A DNA stretch of 64,000 nt, taken from NCBI RefSeq assembly GCF_900111445.1, contig NZ_FOHE01000015.1, positions 1 through 64,000 of the forward strand. The letters are read 5' to 3'. The notes under the pieces were generated by a model, which saw nothing but the letters and a program-made list of their open reading frames with translations, was not told the origin of the DNA and searched no databases. Of this stretch, positions 1-8,441 are shown in pieces. The translations under genes were made by a program, and so were the position numbers. Source of the DNA: Oceanobacillus limi (lineage in GTDB: Bacteria > Bacillota > Bacilli > Bacillales > Amphibacillaceae). Each line of letters opens with the position of its first letter. The stretch's first letter is position 1.

Positions 1-171
1 TTAAAAAAAGAGTTGATACAAGGTCGCCGGTTTCAAACGAAAAAACAGGCGTACACTGAAATCTATCGTTATATTGAGTTTTTTTATAACCGCAAAAGAA
101 TTCACGGATCAATAGATTATTTATCTCCAATTGAGTATGCAGAAAAATTTGATGAGGTGATTTCTGCATAA
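1..171 (+). CDS. IS3-family transposase OrfB, C-terminal end (partial)
   Basis: The frame is open from the first base of the window and ends at TAA 169-171, giving the last 56 residues of an integrase-core (DDE) transposase. The visible motif FYNRKRIHGSIDYLSPIEY is the classic end of IS3/IS150-type OrfB proteins, where the last catalytic glutamate lies just upstream, outside the window. The product would cut and join the element ends. The start and the rest of the element lie to the left. The element's right terminus is at about position 347, inside a former aadK-like gene. Family assignment is confident; the IS name cannot be given from this fragment. Confidence 0.88.
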   Translation, partial: LKKELIQGRRFQTKKQAYTEIYRYIEFFYNRKRIHGSIDYLSPIEYAEKFDEVISA

Positions 172-225
172 GTGGAGGATTGACATGTTGGTGGCTTGTC
201 TAACTTAGCGACTAGCCAGATGATT

Positions 226-266
226 CCGTGGATGGGTCAAGCGGTTTGGGCTTGACCCATCCACGG
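226..266. repeat. Perfect 16-bp inverted repeat inside the IS tail
   Basis: Arms CCGTGGATGGGTCAAG (226-241) and CTTGACCCATCCACGG (251-266) are separated by 9 bases. It lies between the transposase stop and the IS terminus. There is no T-run after it, so it is not a standard terminator; it may block read-through into the transposase from outside or be structural. Confidence 0.7.
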
Positions 267-347
267 TGTCATCTACAATTAGAAAAAGTTAAGACAAGAT
301 TAACACCGTTTCGTTATTTAGGTGTCCACTTTCTTGACAGAGGTCCA

Positions 348-874
348 CATTGACCGTTATTTTACTCGATAAAGATGATCGACTTCCTAATCTCTTACCT
401 CCTAATGACAAGGGCTATTGGATCAAGCGACCAAGTGCAGAGGAATTTTCAGATTGCTGTAATGAATTTTGGTGGGTTTCAACATACGTGGCAAAAGGTT
501 TATGGAGAAAAGAAATCCTATATGCGCAAGAGCATCTATCTATTGTTCGGAATATGCTCTTAACAATGCTCGAATGGAAAGTAGGAATTGAAACAGCTTT
601 CTCTGTCAGTAGTGGTAAGTCGGCTAAATACCTAGAAAAATACCTTTCTAAACGTGATTGGAAAAAAATGTTGGATACCTATCCTCGTGCAAGGTATGAA
701 TGTGTCTGGAAAGCTTTGCTTTCGATGGCTGATTTTTTCCAGGAAACAGCAAGATTTGTAGCAAGTTCCTGTCAGTTTAATTACCCAAATGAAGAATATC
801 AACAGGTGTTACAGTATTTGAACCATGTAAAACGTCTTCCGAGTGATGCTGAAGAAATCTATTCGTATCGTTAG
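348..874 (+). pseudogene. aadK: 5'-truncated aminoglycoside 6-adenylyltransferase (AadK-like)
   Basis: About 174 residues are readable (first possible start TTG 350) and match the C-terminal part of ANT(6)/AadK streptomycin adenylyltransferases, which are normally about 285 residues. Landmarks are LLDKDDRLPNL, NDKGYWIKRPSAEEF and CNEFWWVSTYVAKGL, all typical of AadK. The N-terminal nucleotidyltransferase half with the GS/DxD catalytic residues is missing because the IS3-family element joins directly at 347/348. No ribosome site precedes the remnant. The family modifies the streptomycin 6-OH; this copy should be inactive. A terminator follows at 931. Confidence 0.88.
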
Positions 875-930
875 AGTCTATAGAAAACGCATTCCGGGAC
901 GGGGTTTGTAAAGTGAATGAATAGATGAGA

Positions 931-960
931 AGCAAAAGACATACGGTCTTTTGCTTTGTT
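931..960 (+). terminator. Rho-independent terminator after aadK remnant
   Basis: Ten-bp perfect stem AGCAAAAGAC (931-940) / GTCTTTTGCT (946-955), five-base loop, then TTGTT. It would end the transcript of the truncated adenylyltransferase gene. Confidence 0.75.
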
Positions 961-1059
961 TTGATGTACTAAATGTCAGTTCGGAATTAATTGAATAAAA
1001 TAATAATTGATAAAGTAAACAAGAACGAAGATAATAGTAAGGTAAAATGATAAGAGGGG

Positions 1060-1599
1060 ATGACCACTTTCGAAACAATTGATTATTTGAAATTTGGTAG
1101 TGAGAAACAAAAAGTCGCTTTTCATACAATAAATGAGCTCGGGGTAATGGAGGACTTACTAGATTTTGACCCAATCTTATGTGGCACAATACCGCTTGGA
1201 ATTGATGTAGATGGATCCGATTTAGACATTATCATGAAAGTTACAGATTATAAGTTATTTGAAACGAAAGTGAAACAATTATACGGAATGGAAGAAGAAT
1301 TTAGAGTGAAACAAACATCTATTAGAGGTGTACCTGTTATGAAAGCTAATTTTTTGTACCATACATTTGAGTTTGAATTATTTGGTCACCCACAAGATGT
1401 AAAAAAACAAAATGCTTATCTCCATATGGTGATTGAAAATGCTATTTTAAAGAAACATCCAGAAATTAAAAAAGAAATAATCAAGTTGAAGGAGCTAGGG
1501 TATAAGACTGAACCAGCTTTTTGTAAGGTCTTAGGATTAACAGGAGATCCTTTTGAGACGTTAATAGCGTACGGAAAGCACAAAGAAATTATTAATTAA
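1060..1599 (+). CDS. DUF4269 nucleotidyltransferase-like protein
   Basis: 179 residues. The central motif GTIPLGIDVDGSDLDIIMK (about residues 44-62) is the signature of DUF4269 proteins and resembles the GS-x-SDLD active-site strand of nucleotidyltransferases; the two aspartates could bind metal. Substrate is unknown. The AGAGGGG ribosome site abuts the ATG with almost no spacing, so initiation may be weak or the start may be imperfectly chosen, but the conserved region begins right after it. It sits between the broken adenylyltransferase and a phosphotransferase gene, both antibiotic-modifying families, and ends 22 bp before the next start. Function in resistance is only inferred from position. 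Confidence 0.85.
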   Translation: MTTFETIDYLKFGSEKQKVAFHTINELGVMEDLLDFDPILCGTIPLGIDVDGSDLDIIMKVTDYKLFETKVKQLYGMEEEFRVKQTSIRGVPVMKANFLYHTFEFELFGHPQDVKKQNAYLHMVIENAILKKHPEIKKEIIKLKELGYKTEPAFCKVLGLTGDPFETLIAYGKHKEIIN

Positions 1600-1621
1600 T
1601 TTAATAGGAGTGTGGAGGATA

Positions 1622-2536
1622 GTGACGGACACTTTGCCCCAACAAGTAATTGACAAGCATTCTTTTATAAATAACAATTCTTCTGTTAAGGAGCTACATA
1701 AAGGATTTTCTTCTGATAACAAATATATCATTGATGATACCTATTTACTCAGAACTTTTTCTAGTCAAACAGCCACAGAACGCATGGAAGAGTTCGAGTA
1801 TATTACCATTGCAGCTACTCATTCAGATTATGTTCCGAGAGCAATAGCATTTGATACGATAGAAGAACTAGGACTTAGTTATATGATTCTTACCTTTCTT
1901 CCAGGTGAGGATGGAGAAGTAGCTTTAAAGTATTTATCGGATAGAGAACAATACAAAGCTGGTTATCGAGCAGGGGAAGAATTAAGGAAGATACATCACA
2001 TACCTGCTCCAAAGGAATATTCGGGCTGGTATGAGACGAAGAAAAAGAAAAGCGATAAGTATATTTCCCAATTGGAAAAAATTAACCTTGAAGAGGATAT
2101 GAAGCTTTTACTGAAAGACTATATTAAACAACATGAACACCTAATGGTAGACCGACCAAATACCATACAGCATGATGATTTTCACCCTTCCAATCTATTA
2201 ATAAAGGATAACCAGTTTGCCGGAATCATTGACTTTCAGCGCATGGATTGGGGCGATCCGGTTCATGATTTACATAAGTTAGGATTCTTTTCGAAACCGG
2301 TTAGTATACCATTCACGAACGGAATTATAGACGGTTATCACGGAGGAAGGGATCGTGTAACGATGGAGTTTTGGAGATTGTATGCATTATACAGTGCGAT
2401 GCATGTTGTATCTGCATATGTTTGGGGACAAAACCAACTTCCCGAACAAAATGATTTGCTAAGGGAATATTCCATCGCCGTGCTAGACGACCATGATAAT
2501 TTCAAACAAGTAATACCTAAATGGTATCCAAATTAA
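1622..2536 (+). CDS. Aminoglycoside phosphotransferase (APH) family protein
   Basis: 304 residues from GTG 1622, chosen because GGAGG lies 4-5 bases upstream; an earlier in-frame GTG at 1610 has no ribosome site. The protein-kinase-like APH fold is shown by the Brenner motif HDDFHPSNLL (residue 184 on), with catalytic Asp and metal-binding Asn, and by GIIDFQRMDWGDP (residue 201 on), with the DFG-equivalent Asp. An N-terminal GFSSDNKY segment fits the nucleotide-binding loop. Members phosphorylate aminoglycosides, macrolides or small metabolites such as choline or homoserine; the true substrate cannot be told from sequence. Next door to an AAC(6')-like gene, so an antibiotic substrate is plausible. 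Confidence 0.85.
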   Translation: MTDTLPQQVIDKHSFINNNSSVKELHKGFSSDNKYIIDDTYLLRTFSSQTATERMEEFEYITIAATHSDYVPRAIAFDTIEELGLSYMILTFLPGEDGEVALKYLSDREQYKAGYRAGEELRKIHHIPAPKEYSGWYETKKKKSDKYISQLEKINLEEDMKLLLKDYIKQHEHLMVDRPNTIQHDDFHPSNLLIKDNQFAGIIDFQRMDWGDPVHDLHKLGFFSKPVSIPFTNGIIDGYHGGRDRVTMEFWRLYALYSAMHVVSAYVWGQNQLPEQNDLLREYSIAVLDDHDNFKQVIPKWYPN

Positions 2537-2539
2537 AAC

Positions 2540-2580
2540 GGTGCCAGGCACTTGTCAAATATTCACAAGTGCCTGGCACT
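2540..2580. repeat. Dispersed palindromic repeat, full copy
   Basis: Two inverted half-sites, GTGCCAGGCACTTGT and ACAAGTGCCTGGCAC, around an AT-rich centre (CAAATATTC). Between two plus-strand genes. Member of the family described in the findings. Confidence 0.92.
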
Positions 2581-2599
2581 TAAATAATGGGGTGTTTTG

Positions 2600-3133
2600 G
2601 TGAAGGGGCGTTTACGTGTTCGAAAGTTAATGGAAGAGGATAAATCTGTATTAGTGGACTGGCTTTCCAATCCAGCAATTCTTGAATTTTATGAAGGAAG
2701 AGATAATCCTTTTAACTTAGAGAAAGTAAATAAAAAGTTTTATAATCGGAAGGATAAAGTGAATCGCTGTATTGTCGAGTATGAGGGTGTTCGCATTGGT
2801 TATATTCAATTTTATCCGATAAACCACCACACGAGTAATATTACAAATGATTCCAATGCGGATGTTGTTTTTGGAATGGACCAATTTATTGGTGAGACAA
2901 TGTATTGGAATAAAGGGATAGGTACGGCATTAATACAAAAAATGGTGGATTATTTAATAGACAAAAAGAATGTGGACCGAATTATTATGGATCCACAAAC
3001 AACAAACAAACGAGCCTTGACTTGCTATGAAAAATGTGGATTTAAAAAGGTGCGGATTTTACCAGGTCATGAATTACACGAGGGGAAATATCGGGATTGC
3101 TGGCTGATAGAATATGACACAAGAAATGGCTAG
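2600..3133 (+). CDS. AAC(6')-like aminoglycoside 6'-N-acetyltransferase (GNAT)
   Basis: 177 residues from GTG 2600, five bases after GGGGTG; a TTG three bases earlier is too close to the ribosome site. GNAT fold: acetyl-CoA loop YWNKGIGTAL and the end motif ALTCYEKCGFKK. The stretches ILEFYEGRD, FGMDQFIGE, YWNKGIG and HELHEGKYRDCWL closely follow the AAC(6')-Ie acetyltransferase half of the bifunctional AAC(6')-APH(2'') enzyme of staphylococci. Here it is a stand-alone gene preceded by a separate APH gene. It would acetylate the 6'-amino group of aminoglycosides with acetyl-CoA. Substrate range not testable here. Confidence 0.85.
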   Translation: MKGRLRVRKLMEEDKSVLVDWLSNPAILEFYEGRDNPFNLEKVNKKFYNRKDKVNRCIVEYEGVRIGYIQFYPINHHTSNITNDSNADVVFGMDQFIGETMYWNKGIGTALIQKMVDYLIDKKNVDRIIMDPQTTNKRALTCYEKCGFKKVRILPGHELHEGKYRDCWLIEYDTRNG

Positions 3134-3167
3134 ATTTGTCCTTATCTTCATGCTTGATCTACGAAAT

Positions 3168-3196
3168 ATGACAATGGAGGATAATTAAGGTATACT
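3168..3196 (+). promoter_or_regulatory. Sigma-A type promoter of the efflux pump gene
   Basis: -35 ATGACA (3168-3173), 17-bp spacer, -10 TATACT (3191-3196), each 5/6 to consensus. Start of transcription would be near 3203, leaving a 35-base leader to the ATG at 3238. Confidence 0.65.
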
Positions 3197-3237
3197 ATAT
3201 TCTTTGTAGAATTCACTTTTGAAGGTAGTGTTAAAAC

Positions 3238-4674
3238 ATGGAAACGAAGACAAAAATAAATTCGAAAATAATATTAGTAACTTTTTTGATTGGAGCATTT
3301 TTTGCGATATTAAATGAAACGTTATTAAATATTGCTCTCACGGAATTAATGCACGTGTTTTCGGTTGATCCTCCAACCGTTCAATGGATGGCTACGGGAT
3401 TTATGCTTGTAATGGGTGTTTTAATGCCGATTTCAGCCGTATTAATACAATGGTTCACAACCCGTCAAATGTTTATAAGTGTGATGACGATATTCCTAAT
3501 TGGTACGACAATTGCAGCTTGTGCGCTTAATTTCCCGATGCTATTAGTAGGGCGAATGACACAAGCGGTCGGTACAGGGTTGCTCATTCCAGTCATTATG
3601 AATACATTATTATTACTATACAAACCGGAAGTAAGAGGTAAAATAATGGGAACCTTTGGGTTAGTGATCATGTTTGCTCCTGCTATAGGGCCAACATTAT
3701 CAGGGGTTATCGTTGACCTTCTCGGCTGGCGATGGTTGTTTATTATGGTTATACCATTTGCATTATTTTCTATTCTATTTGCATGGAAGTACTTACAAAA
3801 TGTAGGAGAAGTGACTCGACCAAATGTAGATGTTTTCTCTATTGTATTATCAACGATAGGGATTGGAGGATTAGTCTACGGCTTTAGTAGTGCAGGGGAA
3901 GATCCGAATGGGTTTTCTTCTATTACCATAATCCTTATTATCGGAGTAAGTCTATTGAGTTTAGTATTATTTGTGCTAAGACAATTACGTCTAGAAGAAC
4001 CATTGTTAGATGTTCGTGTATTTAAATATAATAACTATGCTAGAGGAGTCATTATCTTTGTCATTGTTATTATGGCGATGTTTGCTTCAGAAATTGTGAT
4101 GCCAATGTATTTACAAGGACCACTTGAATATTCAGCTAAATTAACAGGATTATTACTATTGCCAGGTGCATTATTAAATGGACTATTATCTCCAGTTATG
4201 GGTACGTTATTTGATAAATACGGACCTCGTAAGTTAATTATTCCAGGAACCTTGGTATTGGTTGGAGTTATGATATTCTTCAGTAATATTTCACCAGCAG
4301 TTCCAGTGTGGTCATTTGTGATTGTTTATATTGCATTAATGGTTTCTATTTCTGCAATCATGATGCCATCGCAAACCAATGCGTTAAATGAGTTACCGAA
4401 GAAATTATATCCACATGGAACAGCTATTGCGAATACATTACAGCCAATATCAGGTGCTCTAGGAGTTTCTGTGTTTGTAAGTATTATGAGTCATGGTGAA
4501 AAATCGTACTTAGATAGTACACAAGGACCAGTGACAGAAAAAATAGCCAATGAAGCAATGACATTAGGTGTCCATCATGCCTATTGGTTTGCATTAGCTC
4601 TATGCTGTATAGCGCTTATCGTTGCATTATTCATCAATAGAGCAGTATCCCCAGATTTTGAAGAAGAGAATTAA
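3238..4674 (+). CDS. DHA2-family (14-TM) multidrug MFS efflux pump, LmrB-like
   Basis: 478 residues with about 14 hydrophobic helices, the DHA2/EmrB-QacA subfamily of drug:proton antiporters. Diagnostic pieces: start FFAILNETLLNIALTEL (motif D1-like), WMATGFMLVMGVLMP, and the antiporter motif C region MFAPAIGPTLSGVIVDLLGW. Closest in feel to LmrB/MdrP proteins of Bacilli, which export lincomycin and dyes. It has its own promoter (3168-3196) and is followed by a palindromic repeat. Located in the plasma membrane; substrate unknown. The ribosome site (GAAGGTAG) is weak. Confidence 0.88.
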   Translation: METKTKINSKIILVTFLIGAFFAILNETLLNIALTELMHVFSVDPPTVQWMATGFMLVMGVLMPISAVLIQWFTTRQMFISVMTIFLIGTTIAACALNFPMLLVGRMTQAVGTGLLIPVIMNTLLLLYKPEVRGKIMGTFGLVIMFAPAIGPTLSGVIVDLLGWRWLFIMVIPFALFSILFAWKYLQNVGEVTRPNVDVFSIVLSTIGIGGLVYGFSSAGEDPNGFSSITIILIIGVSLLSLVLFVLRQLRLEEPLLDVRVFKYNNYARGVIIFVIVIMAMFASEIVMPMYLQGPLEYSAKLTGLLLLPGALLNGLLSPVMGTLFDKYGPRKLIIPGTLVLVGVMIFFSNISPAVPVWSFVIVYIALMVSISAIMMPSQTNALNELPKKLYPHGTAIANTLQPISGALGVSVFVSIMSHGEKSYLDSTQGPVTEKIANEAMTLGVHHAYWFALALCCIALIVALFINRAVSPDFEEEN

Positions 4675-4680
4675 CCATTC

Positions 4681-4721
4681 GGTGCCAGGCACCTGTCGAA
4701 ATTCGACGGGTGCCTGGCACT
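4681..4721. repeat. Dispersed palindromic repeat, full copy
   Basis: GGTGCCAGGCACCTGTCG and CGACGGGTGCCTGGCAC around AAATT, just after the stop of the efflux gene. One arm differs by a single base (G for A), leaving a G-U pair in RNA. Confidence 0.92.
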
Positions 4722-4799
4722 CATTCAATTCTGAAAATTATGATATATGAAGTGAAAGCTTTGCTCAATCATATTAATTGAAGGGGGGGTTTGCTAATC

Positions 4800-5288
4800 A
4801 TGATTTCATTTGGTAAGAAGGAATGGGGAAAAACATATATTTTTCGTCCTGCTGTTTACGGTATATTGTTTACAAATAGGAAGAAAAAGGTAGCGTTAAT
4901 TCAGACAAATGATGTTCATTTCTTTCTCCCTGGTGGTGGAATAGAAAAGAATGAGTCACATAAGGAATGTCTTATTAGGGAAGCAAAGGAAGAAATGGGA
5001 ATGAAAATTTCCATTGGTCAGTTTATAGGAAGTGCACAGCAATATTTTTACTCGAAAAATGAGGATACACATTATCTTAATAGAGGTTATTTTTATTTAT
5101 GTGATCCCGGGAAATTAATGGCAATACCAGTAGAGGAAGATCATAACTTAATATGGATCGATACAGAAGAAGCAATAATGAAGCTCGTTCATGAACATCA
5201 GCGCTGGGCAGTTCAGAAAAGCCTTGGGAGATTAGTAACATCTTATAACGAAGAGAGTGCATGCCGGGTTATCTACGGAAGGGGATAA
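4800..5288 (+). CDS. Nudix hydrolase
   Basis: 162 residues from ATG 4800, chosen over TTG 4791 because the G-rich ribosome site at 4782-4790 abuts the TTG. The Nudix box is complete: GG at residue 45, then GIEKNESHKECLI, REAKEEMGM (pattern G-x5-E-x7-RE-x2-EE-x-G), which binds Mg2+ and hydrolyses a nucleoside diphosphate linked to some group X. Substrate unknown; small soluble MutT-like enzyme. It stands alone between a repeat and a small membrane-protein gene. Confidence 0.88.
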   Translation: MISFGKKEWGKTYIFRPAVYGILFTNRKKKVALIQTNDVHFFLPGGGIEKNESHKECLIREAKEEMGMKISIGQFIGSAQQYFYSKNEDTHYLNRGYFYLCDPGKLMAIPVEEDHNLIWIDTEEAIMKLVHEHQRWAVQKSLGRLVTSYNEESACRVIYGRG

Positions 5289-5475
5289 TTTTGAAAATTA
5301 GAGAGGCGGTATGCTCTTAGAATACATGACAGATGCCGACGTAATGTCTATAAAAAAAGATGTGGTAATGTAATACCGGGTATCGGAACAGTACAAAGAT
5401 TTGATTGCAGAATACTTGAAACATTTCCGATCCTTCTGAAGTAAAAACAGGAAATGGACCAGAGAGGAGGACGGT

Positions 5476-5670
5476 ATGAAAAAATGGTGGCATAGAAAGA
5501 AGCAAAGTACACGAAGAAGAAAAAAAGACAATGACAGACATACATTTATAGATTTCTTGGCCGATGTGTTGTTTTGGATTCCAGAGGTTATTATTTTCCC
5601 GTTTAGAGTATTAGTCTTCTTGATTAGAGGGTTAGGAAGATGGATAGGAGACTTATTTGATATTGTATAA
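5476..5670 (+). CDS. Small basic membrane protein, unknown function
   Basis: 64 residues after a good GAGAGGAGG ribosome site at 5462-5470. The N-terminus is very basic and Trp-rich (MKKWWHRKKQSTRRRKK), followed by a hydrophobic stretch, about residues 25-55, with DVLFWIPEVIIFPFRVL. This fits a small membrane-anchored protein with a cytoplasmic positive tail. Similar short proteins exist in other Bacillaceae, to my recollection without known function. No operon partner; a half-site of the palindromic repeat follows. Confidence 0.6.
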   Translation: MKKWWHRKKQSTRRRKKDNDRHTFIDFLADVLFWIPEVIIFPFRVLVFLIRGLGRWIGDLFDIV

Positions 5671-5691
5671 GCATTGGTGATTAACAAAAAA

Positions 5692-5709
5692 CGACAGGTG
5701 CCAGGCACC
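5692..5709. repeat. Palindromic repeat, solo half-site
   Basis: CGACAGGTGCCAGGCACC only; the opposite half is absent. Lies in the leader of the TPR/winged-helix gene, about 44 bp before its start. Confidence 0.8.
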
Positions 5710-5752
5710 AAAGAGAAAGAGGGACCAAAGAAGAGTAGGAGGGGGTCGTTGG

Positions 5753-6793
5753 ATGGGTTTTCGTGATCTGTCTGTTGAGGAGTTGTTGGATTTAGAGGAG
5801 GAACTTTTGAAGGAAAGGGATATTTCGGAGGATGTTTCTTTCTCCCGTTTGATTGGTGTTTATGAGGAACTTTATAAGAAGATTACTGCTAGCAAAAATA
5901 GTCATTATCGTTTTAGTCTACATAAGATTAGGGAACAATTGATTTTTTATCTTATAGAATATGGAACTTACTTAAAAACGGTATATAAAAAGGATGATCG
6001 CGCTGCTGAGATGAGTTTAAAAAAAGCGATTCGATATGAGCGTAACCTTCCTATTGCCTATTATCGTTTAGGCTTCCTTAACTATAAAAATAAAAATTAT
6101 AGTGACTCCCTAAAATATTTTCAACATGCTATAAACTATCAACAACAGAATAATTCTACATATGAAATGAATGAGCAACAGCTTTATAACAGCCATTTAT
6201 ATTTGGCTAATTGTGGACTGTTTATTGCTGCCAATGCACACGAAAAACTTGATAAGCTGGGGATGGAAATGAGTAGGGAGGAGCTACCCCAATACGAAGT
6301 TTCGCCGTTATATCCCCTCATTAATGAGAATACGAAATATTTAGAAAGGCATGCATATAAAGTTGTAACAAAGGAAGAAAGTAAATACATGAGCAAAGAA
6401 GAATATGAAAATTTAATGGAACGCAAGAACACAATTATTTTAGATTTAACGGGTCGAGAGGATTTACTATCTTTTAATCATTCAGAAGTACGACTTAATA
6501 AAAATCAAGCAGAAATACTACGATATTTTTTTATGAAAAGTTCTAGGAATCAACCTGTAACAAAGTACGATATCTTTGATATTTTTGCAAAATCTAATAA
6601 TTCTGGGGAAATTCCAACCAATACATATGTCCAAAATATAACGCGGTTACGCAGGAAATTACAGGACTTAAACATACAAGATAAGCTCATTGAAAATAAA
6701 AATGGGTCACGAGAGACCGCATATTTTTATAATGGTATGTTCGAGTATTGTATCATTCATCGCAGTGATGAAACATTTATTTTGCAGGAATGA
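5753..6793 (+). CDS. TPR protein with C-terminal winged-helix DNA-binding domain
   Basis: 346 residues, strong AGGAGGGGG ribosome site. The N-terminal two thirds are helical with TPR-like units (for example AIAYYRLGFLNYKNKNYSDSLKYF region, about residues 88-115, beginning PIAYYRLGFL). Residues about 235-330 look like an OmpR/PhoB-type winged helix: RLNKNQAEILRYF, then TYVQNITRLRRKL as recognition helix, then a hairpin. No receiver domain is present. Likely a transcription regulator whose TPR part senses a protein or peptide. Its target may be the peptidase gene 61 bp downstream, which would fit co-transcription. I do not recognise a named family member. Confidence 0.75.
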   Translation: MGFRDLSVEELLDLEEELLKERDISEDVSFSRLIGVYEELYKKITASKNSHYRFSLHKIREQLIFYLIEYGTYLKTVYKKDDRAAEMSLKKAIRYERNLPIAYYRLGFLNYKNKNYSDSLKYFQHAINYQQQNNSTYEMNEQQLYNSHLYLANCGLFIAANAHEKLDKLGMEMSREELPQYEVSPLYPLINENTKYLERHAYKVVTKEESKYMSKEEYENLMERKNTIILDLTGREDLLSFNHSEVRLNKNQAEILRYFFMKSSRNQPVTKYDIFDIFAKSNNSGEIPTNTYVQNITRLRRKLQDLNIQDKLIENKNGSRETAYFYNGMFEYCIIHRSDETFILQE

Positions 6794-6854
6794 CAGGTCG
6801 GTCATCGCCCTTTTGCGATACTAAAATCACAAACAAAAGGGAGATGATGTAACG

Positions 6855-8246
6855 ATGAAAAATTGGAATCAATTATTTTTACGACATGGATGGTTAATGA
6901 ATCAAATAGGAAATTGTAGTTTTGATTGTAGAAGTGAGACCGGAGTGAATGTAGATTTTCTATTGGATAGCCTAGAGAAGCTTCATATTTCATATACTTT
7001 TGAAAGTGGACTACTAAAGTTATTGGATCAGCCAGTTACGGAAGAAGAATGGTTGAAAGCAGTCGATTATGAGGGGAGAGGTCGTGGAGAAGGGGTGTGG
7101 TTCCAATCTGGTAAAGAACAACCAATCGTTCAAGAGCTTGATACGTATATAAGTGGGGTTGTTAGGCAATTAAACCGTTTAGGATTTCATACGACGGGCT
7201 CTTGTGATGGTCATGGCAGACGAGTGCCACATGTCTTATTAACGAAGGATAATGATATCGAAGTGGTAACAGAGCTTTTTCTTGCATTGGGGATAAAACA
7301 AGTGAACTGTCGCAAGCGTAGGAATCATTACCATGTATCTTTGCACATAACATGTGCAGAACTTCTTGACCTCGCAGAAAAACTTGGCAAGGTAGACCAA
7401 AGCTGGCTAAGTCATGGCATCGAATATATGAAAGAGAAACGATTCTTATTTTTAATAGAGGAAATGCTTTCTATTCCAGGAAAAAGTGGTAATGAGGAAC
7501 GGGTTAGAAGGGTTGTCCTCGACAAGCTAACACCATTTGTAGATCATGTAACCGTAGATCACGCAGGAAATGTTTTAGCTGAGAAAACGTATGGAACAGG
7601 TAACGGACCAACCATTCTATTAAACGCTCACCTTGATATCGCTCATGAGTTGGAGGATGAACGCAGCGTTATGAAAGAAGGTAACAGGTGGTATAGCAGT
7701 AAGGGAATATTAGGTGCAGATGACCGCGCTGGTGTAGCCATTCTTCTTCACGTTGCGGAATACCTTCACAATAACTCCTCATTTAGGGGGAGAGTTAAGT
7801 TTATTTTTACAGTAGAAGAGGAATGTGGATTAGTAGGAGCAAGAAAGGTAAATGATTACTTCCTTTGGGGAACAGATGCAGCGATTGTTGTTGACCGTAG
7901 AGGTACAGGAGATATCGTAACCACGTGTGGAGGATCAATCCCGTTTTGTCATGACGCGTATGGTGCCTTGTTCGAGGAAATTGCAGTTTTGGAAGGGATA
8001 CCTGGTTGGAAGGTCACGACGGGAGGAAGTAGTGATACGAGAATATGGGCAGAACATGGAATACAAAGTGTGAATCTTTCTGTCGGGTATTCGAACGAAC
8101 ATACAGACTCCGAATTTCTAAATGTAGAAGCTGCCTATGGTACGGTAAAGTTGTTAGATGGAATTTTAAAAAATGAACGAAAACTAAAGCAAGTATTAAG
8201 GGAGATAAGACGTGAGAGAAGATTGGTGCATAGACGTGCAATATAG
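6855..8246 (+). CDS. M20/M28-like metallopeptidase with an unusual N-terminal domain
   Basis: 463 residues. Residues about 195-440 form a zinc-dependent exopeptidase: NAHLDIAHE (first metal His/Asp), ILGADDRAGVAILLHV (bridging Asp), TVEEECGLVGA (catalytic Glu pair), VVDRRGTG (Asp) and YSNEHTDSEF (last His), the order seen in PepT-like M20 and in M28/M42 enzymes. The first about 190 residues are not part of that fold; they contain FHTTGSCDGHGRRVPHV with Cys and two His residues that could bind metal. I do not recognise this domain. Soluble, cytoplasmic. Probably co-transcribed with the regulator upstream. Confidence 0.8.
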   Translation: MKNWNQLFLRHGWLMNQIGNCSFDCRSETGVNVDFLLDSLEKLHISYTFESGLLKLLDQPVTEEEWLKAVDYEGRGRGEGVWFQSGKEQPIVQELDTYISGVVRQLNRLGFHTTGSCDGHGRRVPHVLLTKDNDIEVVTELFLALGIKQVNCRKRRNHYHVSLHITCAELLDLAEKLGKVDQSWLSHGIEYMKEKRFLFLIEEMLSIPGKSGNEERVRRVVLDKLTPFVDHVTVDHAGNVLAEKTYGTGNGPTILLNAHLDIAHELEDERSVMKEGNRWYSSKGILGADDRAGVAILLHVAEYLHNNSSFRGRVKFIFTVEEECGLVGARKVNDYFLWGTDAAIVVDRRGTGDIVTTCGGSIPFCHDAYGALFEEIAVLEGIPGWKVTTGGSSDTRIWAEHGIQSVNLSVGYSNEHTDSEFLNVEAAYGTVKLLDGILKNERKLKQVLREIRRERRLVHRRAI

Positions 8247-8260
8247 ATCGTTTGTTAGAA

Positions 8261-8288
8261 GCTCTGAGATTTTTCAGAGCTTTTTTTT
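8261..8288 (+). terminator. Rho-independent terminator after the peptidase gene
   Basis: Stem GCTCTGA (8261-8267) / TCAGAGC (8274-8280), six-base loop, then eight T. Confidence 0.85.
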
Positions 8289-8441
8289 GGGTTGAAATTG
8301 GTGCCTCCACGTATTAATTAAAAAGATTAAATAAATTTTTCCATAGATGGGAAGTATATGATTAACCGAATAATTAGTGATACTAGGGAGTATTTTTTTG
8401 AGTTTTTAAGGATTAATCAATAATTTACAAAGGAAAATAGT

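Larger units (their letters stand above)
1..347 (+). mobile_element. Right end of an IS3-family insertion sequence
   Basis: The transposase stop at 171 is followed by about 175 bp of non-coding sequence ending in a terminal inverted repeat, around 323-347 (GTCCACTTTCTTGACAGAGG then TCCA). Read inward this begins TGGACCTCTGTCAAGAAAG, the usual terminus of IS150/IS1296-like members of the IS3 family. The base after 347 begins the in-frame remnant of an aminoglycoside adenylyltransferase, so the boundary is fixed to within a few bases. The left end is outside the window, so target duplication cannot be checked. Confidence 0.8.

Noticed and set aside
226-266. IS-internal hairpin as a terminator
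   Set aside because: The stem is perfect but no T-run follows on either strand.
878-1189. 103-codon minus-strand frame over the DUF4269 gene start
   Set aside because: Overlaps a terminator and a better plus-strand gene; composition is not protein-like.
5311-5373. 20-codon frame (MLLEYMTDADVMS...) with GAGAGGCGG before its ATG
   Set aside because: Ribosome site looks fair but the peptide has no recognisable feature and the frame is too short to judge without comparison.
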